A DNA stretch of 64,000 nucleotides from Pontibacter sp. HSC-14F20 (GTDB taxonomy: Bacteria; Bacteroidota; Bacteroidia; Cytophagales; Hymenobacteraceae): positions 186,001 to 250,000 of the forward strand of contig NZ_JAHZTC010000002.1 in the NCBI RefSeq assembly GCF_019599265.1. The letters run 5' to 3'. The notes beneath the pieces were generated by a model. It saw only the letters and a program-made list of their open reading frames with translations, did not search any database and had not been told where the DNA came from. This document shows positions 7,789 to 15,896 of this stretch, piece by piece; positions within the stretch are counted from its first letter, which is position 1, and each line of letters opens with the position of its first letter. The position numbers were made by a program, and so were the translations under genes.

Positions 7789-10700
7789 TCAATATTTGGA
7801 AAGTTTTAGTTTGCCGGTCCTTCCCTGGCCGTCGGTGCAGTACAGCATGTAGATGCCTTTGTTGAGTTTAATATCCCTGAAATCAAGGTGCAGGCTGTTC
7901 TCTGAGACTTCCGGTATTGTACTTGTCCTGTACACGAGCCTGCCCGCCATGTCGTAGAGCACCAGCTCCTGAACAGTTGTCATACCCTGCGGCAGTTGTA
8001 GTGTAAGCTCGTCTCGGAAAGGATTCGGGTACGCGCTGATCTCCCGTTTGAGCGGTGCATCCCGGACTTCTGAAATTGCCTGAGCCGAGGCTGTGGCTAT
8101 ACCTGAAACAACGTAAGGAGAGAGCCTGTTGCCAGGTATAGGCCGTTCGAATGTACCATTCGGGAGCTGCCAACCTACTGCCAGGTGGTCACCGCCGCCA
8201 CCCTCCAGATGGATTGCTTCAATGTAATAGCGCTTGCCAGCCTCAAGCGTGATCTTAGCAGACTGCTGACTCGGCGACTTCAGCCATTCGCGCTCATACG
8301 TCCAGCCTGGCACCGAAGCGATGCGCACCTTTTGGGCCGGATTTTCGGATGTGCTCAGGTATAGCTCGGCCACATCATCTCCCGCTATCCAGAAGGTATA
8401 CTGGCCGGTTAGAGGAGCGGTCACATAGCCTCTGATCTGCTGCCCGTAATTAGTGCCTACATTAACCGGCGCCTCGAAAACAGAGAGCTCCGAGGTACTG
8501 GTCGGGGCAGTGTGGACCGGTACTACACTTACACTGCTGCCATGCACATTCGCCCAATAGTGGCGTGTGATTTTACCGGCAGTTGTTGGCGGCGTGCTGC
8601 CAAAAGGAGAGAGTCTGCTGCCAGGTATAGGCCGCTCTAACGTGCTGTTCGGGAGCTGCCAACCAACGGCCAGATGGTCACCGCCGCCACCCTCCAGGTG
8701 CAGGGCCTCAATGTAGTAGCGCTTACCTCCTTCTAAAGGGATCTTAACCGATTGCTGCCCCGGCGACCTGCCCCATTCCCGCTCGTAGGTCCAACCGGAA
8801 ACGGTGGCAATGCGCACCTTCTGAGCAGGATTGTCTGTTGTGCTCAGCCACAGTTCTGCAAAGTCATCGGCTGCGATCCAGAAGGTATACTGACCCGACA
8901 CCGGCGCTGTCACATAACCCCTGACACGCTGACCATAGTTTGTACCCACATGGGCAGGCGCTTCAAAGCTGATGATCTCGCTCACGCTGGTAGGTGTGGT
9001 GCTGACAGGTATAGCCGCCACGCTGCTGCCGTGTACGTTTGCCCAGTATTCTCTGGTGATCTTACCGGAGCCGGGGATGTCGCTGCCTCCAGTAATGTTG
9101 ACCGTCACAGGGTTGGAGGTGGAAGTATGCCCCTGATTATCGGTGGCTTTTGCCGTAATGCTGTAGCTGCCCGCCGTTGTGGGCCGCCAGGTATAGCTGA
9201 AAGGTTGTGTGCCGGAACTGCCGATGACAGTGTTGCCGGCCAGGTACTCAATTTTCGTCCAGGTGCGGGCCAGGTCTGTGAAAGTTACTTTCAGCTCCAC
9301 ATTGCTGCCTGCTGCAAAAGAGGAGTTGTTGGCAGGCGACGAAATAGCAACTGGTCTGATCGACGAGGTGCCACAGTCGGGGTACAGGTCAACGAAAGTG
9401 GCAGTAGACAGCCCCGCAGCATCTGTTACCTTCAGGTTGATCCGGTAAAAATAAGTTTCCCCGTCGCAACCAACCGGTGTGATGGTGGCAGAGGTGGACG
9501 GGTTGGTGTCGACTGCTTCGGGGTGGGTATGGGTATTGTGATGCAGTTCCGTCTGCCACTCGTATTTCAACTGGGCTGCCGTGTGCTCCCGGTCTGTTAC
9601 ATTGGCTGTCAGCTTGTATACCGTGCTTTGCGTCATCGGGTATTTTGTGCTGGCGGCTGGGCTGGTGATCTGCACGGTAGGCGGTGTGTTGTTCAACGAG
9701 ATGTTCAGATTGGTTGTGGTACTCAGGCCTCCTGCATCTGTCACTTTCAGCACCACCTGGTAAGAGGCAAGGCCAGATGCGTTAAAGGTATGGCTCGGGT
9801 TAGCCTCTGTAGAGAAAGCGGTTCCGTCCCCGAAATTCCACTCATACCGGAGCGCCTGTCCCTCCGGATCGGAAGAGCCCGAACTGCTGAACCTGACGGT
9901 GAGGGGACTTGGACCAAAGAGTTTGTCAGCTGAAGCCACTGCTTTAGGAGGCTGATTGGTGCCCGCGCCGTAGCTGATCTTGCGCAATTGTGCCGCGTAG
10001 TTGATGTAGTAAAGTCCACCCGATACCGGGTTAGTGGCTATGGCTACCACAGCGGCTCCGTTATCAACAAAGTTGCTGATCGATTTGGGATTATCTGATG
10101 CATCAAACGTGGAGGACTTGATCCAGCCCCCTACATAATCACCAAAAAAATAAGTGTTCTTGTACTGCGCCGGAAAATCATTGCCGGTATACCAGATGCC
10201 CCCCGTTACAGAGCCACCTCCAAACTGCGGTCCGGAGACAGGAGAGTTCGCCGCACCGATGTTCACCACCGTGGCATCCTCGCCTGTGAAAGTGCCGGTA
10301 CGGGAGCCACCGCCTTTTTGCACGTGCAGCCAGTCAAAAGCCGGACGGGCATGTACAAATAACCTGAAGCTGGAAGCAGGTATAGTTACATTCCAGTTGC
10401 AGGGGTTGCCGAAGTAGGGTTGTGTGGTGCGTCTGGGTGGCAGGATGAGTTCCCGGTACAGGAAATACGGCTGGGTACAGCTACCCTGCCCGTATAGTGG
10501 GTTCTGGGCCGTTTGCGTGTTATATACCAGCCGGTGGTAGTGCCACTCCTGTTGCTCCAGCCCCTCATAAATGGGCCAGCCGAAGTTCATGCCCGGTCTT
10601 GGGGCAACGTTTATCTCTTCGTAGTTATACCAGCCCACATCCCCAATGTACAGCGTGCCGGGATTACCAGCACCGCCTGAGCCTGGTTTAATTGTAAAAC

Positions 10701-11640
10701 GGAAAGGGTTTCTAAAACCAAGCGCCCATACCCGGGAGGCCGGAGACCGTGGGGCAGAAGAATTGTAGAAAGGATTAGAGGATAGTCCGTTACCGGTTGC
10801 CGGGTCTATGCGCAGAATTTTGCCATTGAGTGAGTTGACCTGCTGTGCCCGGTGGGCGCCAATATTGTCACGCTCTGTTATAATGCCGTCCCGGAGCGCC
10901 TGGGGCACATACGTGTCGTTAGGGTTGGCGGGGTCATAGCCTGTGTCTACGTAGCCAGCCGAGCCCGCATCACCGGTCGAAACCAGCAGGGAGCCATCTT
11001 CCCCAAATACCAGAGATCCCACCCCATGGCCCATGTAAAGTATAGGTATACCGCTGGAGATGGCCTCGCCGATCAGGATCTTGCGGGTACTCAGGTCGGT
11101 TGTCTTGCGGTTGTCTGAGGAGCGGGCAGTGTAACGGGTCAGGCGACCGATGGTGGCGTTGTTATACTCATTGGCTGAAGCGCTGTAGCTGCCGGTGCCG
11201 TGGTAGAGCAGGTGGTGCCTGTCGACCACATAAAGCAGGTAGAAATAGCCATTGGAGTCAAAATTGGGGTCCAGCGCAAATCCCAGCAGACCATGGTCCA
11301 CCCAGTTGCCTACCTCTTCGCTGATGTCGATCAACGGCACAGGAAGTTTCTGCCCGTTCTCCACGATCCATACCTTACCAGCCTTTTCCCAGACATAAAT
11401 CCGGTTTCCGTCTTTTGAAAAAGTGAGGCCTACGGCAGCATCCCAGGTGCCACCTATCTGCACGTTGGTAAAGCCTGAAGGCTGGGCATGCAGTGTGGCT
11501 GAGATTAGTAGCGAAAGAAGCAGGTATAGGCTGATGGTGTAAAACCTGAAGTGATGTAGAGTGGAGGAGGTATACCTGATGTGCAGACGCAATCGGGAGC
11601 AGCCTCTGGAAAAGACGCTGTGTGTGTAATCCTTGTTCAT
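7789..11640 (-). CDS. Large secreted PQQ-type sugar dehydrogenase with PKD, two PA14 and T9SS sorting domains
   Basis: 1283 residues. After a long N-terminus with a hydrophobic segment (about 35-50) and A-x-A-Q cleavage, residues about 60-560 form a glucose/sorbosone dehydrogenase beta-propeller (motifs G-L-L-G-F-A-L-D-P and G-D-V-G-W). A PKD domain follows (about 565-650, Y-E-W-N-F-G-D-G-T), then two Ig-like stretches, then two tandem PA14 carbohydrate-binding domains (about 880-1025 and 1035-1180). The last 85 residues are a type IX secretion sorting domain (A-Y-P-N-P-F, then K-G-I-Y-M-L). The protein is likely exported by T9SS and acts on sugars at the cell surface. The two PA14 copies remain similar at the DNA level, a recent internal duplication. 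Confidence 0.9.
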   Translation of the reverse strand: MNKDYTHSVFSRGCSRLRLHIRYTSSTLHHFRFYTISLYLLLSLLISATLHAQPSGFTNVQIGGTWDAAVGLTFSKDGNRIYVWEKAGKVWIVENGQKLPVPLIDISEEVGNWVDHGLLGFALDPNFDSNGYFYLLYVVDRHHLLYHGTGSYSASANEYNNATIGRLTRYTARSSDNRKTTDLSTRKILIGEAISSGIPILYMGHGVGSLVFGEDGSLLVSTGDAGSAGYVDTGYDPANPNDTYVPQALRDGIITERDNIGAHRAQQVNSLNGKILRIDPATGNGLSSNPFYNSSAPRSPASRVWALGFRNPFRFTIKPGSGGAGNPGTLYIGDVGWYNYEEINVAPRPGMNFGWPIYEGLEQQEWHYHRLVYNTQTAQNPLYGQGSCTQPYFLYRELILPPRRTTQPYFGNPCNWNVTIPASSFRLFVHARPAFDWLHVQKGGGSRTGTFTGEDATVVNIGAANSPVSGPQFGGGSVTGGIWYTGNDFPAQYKNTYFFGDYVGGWIKSSTFDASDNPKSISNFVDNGAAVVAIATNPVSGGLYYINYAAQLRKISYGAGTNQPPKAVASADKLFGPSPLTVRFSSSGSSDPEGQALRYEWNFGDGTAFSTEANPSHTFNASGLASYQVVLKVTDAGGLSTTTNLNISLNNTPPTVQITSPAASTKYPMTQSTVYKLTANVTDREHTAAQLKYEWQTELHHNTHTHPEAVDTNPSTSATITPVGCDGETYFYRINLKVTDAAGLSTATFVDLYPDCGTSSIRPVAISSPANNSSFAAGSNVELKVTFTDLARTWTKIEYLAGNTVIGSSGTQPFSYTWRPTTAGSYSITAKATDNQGHTSTSNPVTVNITGGSDIPGSGKITREYWANVHGSSVAAIPVSTTPTSVSEIISFEAPAHVGTNYGQRVRGYVTAPVSGQYTFWIAADDFAELWLSTTDNPAQKVRIATVSGWTYEREWGRSPGQQSVKIPLEGGKRYYIEALHLEGGGGDHLAVGWQLPNSTLERPIPGSRLSPFGSTPPTTAGKITRHYWANVHGSSVSVVPVHTAPTSTSELSVFEAPVNVGTNYGQQIRGYVTAPLTGQYTFWIAGDDVAELYLSTSENPAQKVRIASVPGWTYEREWLKSPSQQSAKITLEAGKRYYIEAIHLEGGGGDHLAVGWQLPNGTFERPIPGNRLSPYVVSGIATASAQAISEVRDAPLKREISAYPNPFRDELTLQLPQGMTTVQELVLYDMAGRLVYRTSTIPEVSENSLHLDFRDIKLNKGIYMLYCTDGQGRTGKLKLSKY

Positions 11641-11823
11641 AAGGTAAAAATTAGGGGTAATCGTAATGGTATGTAGGCAGGTGCAAAACGTATACCGGCG
11701 ATTCTGAGGGCATCGTATTGCCAGTGTTATACCTGACAGCGGTCAGGGTAGGAGCGTAGGGAGCGGCAGTTCTATTATAGTCATCATACCACCACTTCAA
11801 CAGTATACTTATATCAGACTATA

Positions 11824-11854
11824 TATTTGAATAGTTTAAAATACTATTCAAATA
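11824..11854. promoter_or_regulatory. Perfect 12-base inverted repeat, candidate operator
   Basis: TATTTGAATAGT (11824-11835) and ACTATTCAAATA (11843-11854) are perfect inverted repeats around a 7-base TTAAAAT spacer, about 185 bases upstream of the T9SS dehydrogenase start. There is no T-run, and the norZ terminator is separate, so an operator or mRNA hairpin is more likely than a terminator. The rest of 11641-12007 shows no coding potential. Confidence 0.55.
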
Positions 11855-11902
11855 ACTATAATAAATACGCTGTTATGAGTCTATTGTTTCAGCAGCAGGA
11901 GG

Positions 11903-11939
11903 CAAAAAAGAAGCCCTTCCACCAAAGGCAGAAGGGCTT
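11903..11939 (-). terminator. Terminator of norZ
   Basis: On the minus strand AAGCCCTTC, an 11-base loop, GAAGGGCTT and CTTTTTTG form a standard hairpin plus T-run about 70 bases after the norZ stop. Confidence 0.88.
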
Positions 11940-12007
11940 GCAGGGGAAGGGTTTAGGTATAATCAGAGATGCTCGGAACGCTACCTTCAGGTATAGCGGA
12001 ATGTAGG

Positions 12008-14308
12008 TTAAGATCGAGCTTGTTTTGCTGGTGCTTCTCCTTCAACCAGTGGTGTTACGTCCTCGTCCTCTTCCAAAGACCAGCCTGTTTTGAGGCCGAT
12101 GATAAACCAGGCCAGGGCCAGTACACCACCCGCAAAGATCGTGTCACCGATCACACGCAGCCAGCGCAGGATGTTCATGGTGTCGGTCTGCATGAACTCC
12201 ATGGAGCGGGCATACCACAGGCCGTACTCTACACTCGCCCAGGTCTGCATCAGACCGATTGGCAACACGCTGATCAACACCATCAAAATCAGACCGATGT
12301 TAATGGACCAGAAAGCGAAGCTGATCACACCGTCTTTCCAGCGGCGGCGGGCAGACAGGCCTTTGAGTACGAAGAGCATCAAACCGATACCCAGCATACC
12401 GTATACCCCGAACAGGGCGGTGTGGGCGTGCACTGGAGTCGTGTTCAGGCCTTGCATGTAGTAGAGCGCAATCGGCGGGTTGATCACGAAACCGAACACA
12501 CCGGCGCCTATCAGGTTCCAGAAAGCCACGGCCACAAAAGAGTAGATCGGCCATTTGTAAGCTTTGATCCAAAGCGTGAGTTTACTGATCTGCAGGTTAT
12601 GGTAAGCCTCAAAACCAATCAGCACCAGTGGCACTACTTCCAACGCACTAAAGGTCGCACCCAAGGCCATTACCGCAGTCGGTGTACCGCTAAAGTATAA
12701 GTGGTGGAAAGTACCGATAATACCGCCAAACAGGAAGATGATGGTCGAGAACAGTACCGTAGCCGTAGCCATTTTGGTGTCTAGCAGGCCCATGCGTACG
12801 AACAGGAAGGCGATTACCACGGTAGCGAACACTTCGAAGAAGCCCTCTACCCACAGGTGCACGACCCACCAGCGCCAGTACTCGGCAATGGCCAGATTAG
12901 TGTGTTGCCCCCACATCAGGCCAGCGGCGTAGAAAATAGCAATGGCCGCTGATGAGATCAGGAACATACCCAGCAGGTGGCGTCCTTCTACGTCGTTGCG
13001 GAAGGCAGGCAGGATGGCGCGTACCATCAGGGCCAGCCACAGGAACAAGCCCACCAGCAGGAAGATCTGCCAGAAGCGACCTAAATCCACATACTCATAG
13101 CCTTGGTGACCGAACCAGAAGTTCTCAGTATAGCCTAGTTTCTGCATGATGCCGTACCACTGACCAGCCAATGAACCCGCCACAATGATAAGCAGGCAGA
13201 CGAACAGGAAGTTTACACCCAGCTTCTGGAACTTTGGCTCATGACCCGACACGGCAGGAGCTATGTACAGACCAGTAGCCAGCCAGGAAGTCGCGATCCA
13301 GAAGATGGCCAGCTGTACGTGCCAGGTACGGGTGATGGAGTAGGGGAGATATTCCGCCAGCGGGAAGCCGTAAAGCGCCTGCCCTTCCACACCATAGTGC
13401 GCCGAAACAACCCCGAGCGTCACTTGCACCAGAATTAAAGCGGTCACAATCCAGAAGTACTTCAGCGTAGCCTTCATGGAAGGGGTTGCGGTTAGTCCCA
13501 GCAAGGGGTCCTGCTTCGGCAGTTTGGAGTGGTCGATCTCTTCTTCTTTGTTAGAAGCATAGTAGTAAGCCAGCATCCCTACCCCCGCGATCAGGATGAT
13601 CACCGAAAAACCCGTCCAGATAATGAGGTCGGAGCTGGGTTCATTGGCTACCAGTTTCTCTGCAGGCCAGTTATTGGTATAGGTAATTTTTTTGCCCGGA
13701 CGTTCCGTCACGCAGGCCCAGGAAGTCCAGAAGAAGAAGGTGTTTAGCTTCTCCATGCGCACCGGGTCCTCCACGGTGTTGTCCTTCATGGCATAGGCGT
13801 CGCGGTGTTTGGCCAGCGCCGGATCGTTCATGAACAAACCAGTATAGTGCATGCCCACCTCTGCGATTGCTTCCGCTCTCAGGTCCGAGATGGTCAGTAT
13901 ACCTGTCTCCGGGTCGTAGGTGTTGGCTCGGATCTGCTTCTGCAGACGGGCCTCGAGCATGGCTTTTGTCTCTTCGTCCAGGTCGTCATAGAGCACACCT
14001 TTTTCCTGCTGCGCCCAGTAATCCAGGAAGTACATGGCCTCTTTGTGCAGCCAGTCGGCGCTCCAGTCTGGTGCTATGTAGGCCCCGTGGCCCCAGATTG
14101 ATCCTAATTGCTGGCCGCCCGTGGACTGCCATACGTTCTGCCCGTCTTTGATGTCATCTCCGGTGAAAAGCACTTTACCGGATGTGGTGACTACCTTGTC
14201 AGGTATAGGCGGCGCCTCTCTGTATATCTCGATACCGTAGTATCCGAGAACGGCGAAGGAGCCGACAATCACGGCAATGAACCCCAGCCATAAGTTTCTG
14301 TATTTCAT
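12008..14308 (-). CDS. norZ: Quinol-dependent nitric oxide reductase (qNOR)
   Basis: 766 residues, the expected length for single-subunit qNOR. It reduces 2 NO to N2O with electrons from quinol, in the inner membrane. One N-terminal helix (residues 8-26) anchors a periplasmic domain to about residue 220 that resembles a heme-free NorC; the NorB-like catalytic part follows with about 12 helices. Active-site motifs are present: W-W-V-V-H-L-W-V-E-G (FeB His and Glu), G-T-F-H-H-L-Y (His pair) and T-P-V-H-A-H (heme ligands). Its promoter can be placed at 14526-14533, 33 bases from a Crp/Fnr-like palindrome. Monocistronic, own terminator. The organism also has a second NOR-like enzyme at 32552-34355. 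Confidence 0.95.
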   Translation of the reverse strand: MKYRNLWLGFIAVIVGSFAVLGYYGIEIYREAPPIPDKVVTTSGKVLFTGDDIKDGQNVWQSTGGQQLGSIWGHGAYIAPDWSADWLHKEAMYFLDYWAQQEKGVLYDDLDEETKAMLEARLQKQIRANTYDPETGILTISDLRAEAIAEVGMHYTGLFMNDPALAKHRDAYAMKDNTVEDPVRMEKLNTFFFWTSWACVTERPGKKITYTNNWPAEKLVANEPSSDLIIWTGFSVIILIAGVGMLAYYYASNKEEEIDHSKLPKQDPLLGLTATPSMKATLKYFWIVTALILVQVTLGVVSAHYGVEGQALYGFPLAEYLPYSITRTWHVQLAIFWIATSWLATGLYIAPAVSGHEPKFQKLGVNFLFVCLLIIVAGSLAGQWYGIMQKLGYTENFWFGHQGYEYVDLGRFWQIFLLVGLFLWLALMVRAILPAFRNDVEGRHLLGMFLISSAAIAIFYAAGLMWGQHTNLAIAEYWRWWVVHLWVEGFFEVFATVVIAFLFVRMGLLDTKMATATVLFSTIIFLFGGIIGTFHHLYFSGTPTAVMALGATFSALEVVPLVLIGFEAYHNLQISKLTLWIKAYKWPIYSFVAVAFWNLIGAGVFGFVINPPIALYYMQGLNTTPVHAHTALFGVYGMLGIGLMLFVLKGLSARRRWKDGVISFAFWSINIGLILMVLISVLPIGLMQTWASVEYGLWYARSMEFMQTDTMNILRWLRVIGDTIFAGGVLALAWFIIGLKTGWSLEEDEDVTPLVEGEAPAKQARS

Positions 14309-14525
14309 AAAAGGTAAAAGTTTGAGTGGTTTATGTAGAGTTAAAATTGAAATTCAAGAAGTGTGGCCTGAATAGTCATATTTTCAGAAAGCTCGCTGAC
14401 GATGAAAGCTCTATCAGGTTCATGCTCCACCATGCCCTGCCTGCTCAGCGGTTGCCCCAGCACACACACATTATACCAGCAAGCCGTTCCATGCCATTTC
14501 CGCTTCGTTGATTTTTGGACCATCG

Positions 14526-14570
14526 CAAAGGTCTTACCGGGTAGCAAGTAGAAAAATGACATAGGTCATT
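14526..14570 (-). promoter_or_regulatory. norZ promoter with Crp/Fnr-like box
   Basis: The palindrome AATGAC-ATAG-GTCATT (14555-14570) has a centre exactly 33 bases from the minus-strand element GACCTTTG (14526-14533, a near TAnnTTTG -7 box). This places the box at about -41.5, the standard class II position. The same 33-base distance with a GAnnTTTG element occurs at hemA. The leader to the norZ ATG would be about 210 bases. Apart from this site and the cupin promoter, 14309-14700 holds no supported gene. Confidence 0.65.
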
Positions 14571-14621
14571 AATAAAAGATACAAAAGTCTTCTATTAAAA
14601 TACAAGCTGGAAATATCTTTG
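14555..14621 (+). promoter_or_regulatory. Cupin gene promoter sharing the same Crp/Fnr-like box
   Basis: On the plus strand the box at 14555-14570 lies exactly 55 bases (centre to centre) upstream of TATCTTTG (14614-14621), a perfect Bacteroidetes -7 element, giving a class I-like position near -63. The stretch between them (AAAAG, then GTCTT, then TATT) resembles the region upstream of the first nos cluster. Confidence 0.7.
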
Positions 14622-14700
14622 TGCAGGGTAGGAAATGCCATGCAAGCTATACCTGAAACACTCTCATTATTATATATAGAGTTTCATTAAATATTAATTC

Positions 14701-15111
14701 ATGAATAAATCAGAGAAATCGCAGCAATCCGGTAGTTCGCATGATAAAGCCAGTGACAAGGCTTTGCTCACTACGGATCTTACAGCCTTAGCCCGCGGGC
14801 TGAAGGAGGAAGAGAACTGGCAAAAAATCGGGCGGGGCTCCAGGACGATCTTTAAGTCGGACACGTTGCGGATCCTGCTGAACGTGATGCAGGCAGGCTC
14901 TGAAATTAAAGCCCACCAGGCACCGGGCCCCATCAGTGTTCAGGTGATCGAAGGCCGGATCAGCTTCAACACGGAAGCCGAGTCTGTGGAACTGAGCAAA
15001 GGGCAAATGCTGACACTGCAGGCGCATGTGCGACATAGTGTAGAGGCGCTTGAAGAGACAGCTTTTTTGCTGACGGTGTCTCCGCTTCCTGCAAGTGTTC
15101 AGTCGAAGTAA
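14701..15111 (+). CDS. Small cupin-domain protein
   Basis: 136 residues with one cupin fold: the first motif around A-H-Q-A-P-G-P-I and the second around L-Q-A-H-V-R-H-S. The N-terminal 40 residues are polar and likely disordered. Similar small cupins sit beside NO reductase genes in other denitrifiers; their role is unknown, and metal binding by the His residues is plausible. Its promoter has a Crp/Fnr-like site shared with the divergent norZ gene, so it is probably induced together with denitrification. Confidence 0.8.
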   Translation: MNKSEKSQQSGSSHDKASDKALLTTDLTALARGLKEEENWQKIGRGSRTIFKSDTLRILLNVMQAGSEIKAHQAPGPISVQVIEGRISFNTEAESVELSKGQMLTLQAHVRHSVEALEETAFLLTVSPLPASVQSK

Positions 15112-15165
15112 AAAACTTAAAAGAATTTAGAGGGCAATGGCATGCTGCCATGCGGAAGCAAAAAA

Positions 15166-15232
15166 GATGACGAAGGTCACTATTAAAAGAGATAAAGGTC
15201 TTTTATTGAAGAACACCCAGAGAATACCTTTG
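15166..15232 (+). promoter_or_regulatory. Promoter of the first nos cluster with Crp/Fnr-like box
   Basis: GATGAC-GAAG-GTCAC (core TGAC 15168-15171, GTCA 15176-15179) is centred exactly 55 bases upstream of TACCTTTG (15225-15232), a perfect TAnnTTTG element. This repeats the geometry of the cupin promoter. A leader of about 145 bases precedes the cytochrome gene. The second nos cluster has no such site. Confidence 0.75.
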
Positions 15233-15382
15233 TACTGTAAATGAAAGCCAAACAATACCAATTAAACAGAAGTTCGGCACCCGGAAATGAGAGCACAAAA
15301 CCATAGGCTAACACAGGGAACGGACTACTATTTTACTAAACAGATAAACATCATTTAACTCAAAAAACAAAATCCAACCATT

Positions 15383-15865
15383 ATGAAATCTATCAAAACC
15401 GCTGCTTTTATTTTCCTGGCTGCTCTGGTATTCTATAGCTGCTCTTCTGACAACACCACCACTACTGAAACTAAATCGGAGTCTGGCCTGGCCCATCAGG
15501 CACCTCCCGCTGCTGTAGAAGATGACGGAAAAGGTATAGGACCCATCTCGTCAGTAGAAGTTGGAGCTGAAATAGACGAAGCACTGGCTGCTGAAGGTAA
15601 ATCCATTTTCGAAGGCAAATGCTCCGCCTGCCACCAGTTGTCTGACCAGAAAATTGTAGGACCTGGCCTGCAGGGCGTGACAGAGAAACGCAAGCCGGAA
15701 TGGATCATGAACATGGTGATCAACCCTGAAGAAATGACCAAGAAAGATCCGACCGCCAAAAAGCTGCTGGCAGAGCACTTAACTCAGATGACCAACCAGA
15801 ACATCAACGAGGCCGATGCCAGAGCTCTACTGGAATTCTTACGTCAGAACGACAAAAATTCTTAA
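15383..15865 (+). CDS. Lipoprotein monoheme cytochrome c of nos cluster 1
   Basis: 160 residues. A lipoprotein signal peptide ends at V-F-Y-S-C (Cys20), followed by a Thr/Ser-rich linker. The cytochrome domain has one heme site, C-S-A-C-H, and a downstream Met-rich region (N-P-E-E-M) for the axial ligand. As a lipid-anchored periplasmic carrier encoded just before nosZ, it most likely delivers electrons to nitrous oxide reductase. First gene after the Crp/Fnr-type promoter. Its 3' half is almost identical to its cluster 2 partner. Confidence 0.9.
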   Translation: MKSIKTAAFIFLAALVFYSCSSDNTTTTETKSESGLAHQAPPAAVEDDGKGIGPISSVEVGAEIDEALAAEGKSIFEGKCSACHQLSDQKIVGPGLQGVTEKRKPEWIMNMVINPEEMTKKDPTAKKLLAEHLTQMTNQNINEADARALLEFLRQNDKNS

Positions 15866-15896
15866 TCAAAAAAAAACAGCAAAAACTATAATCATC

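Noticed and set aside
8752-9933. Plus-strand 393-codon open frame inside the T9SS dehydrogenase gene
   Set aside because: It is the complement of a well-supported coding region with clear domains; long only because of codon bias.
14341-14562. Minus-strand 73-codon frame upstream of norZ
   Set aside because: Its start overlaps the Crp/Fnr-like box and the predicted norZ promoter lies inside it; composition gives no support for a protein.
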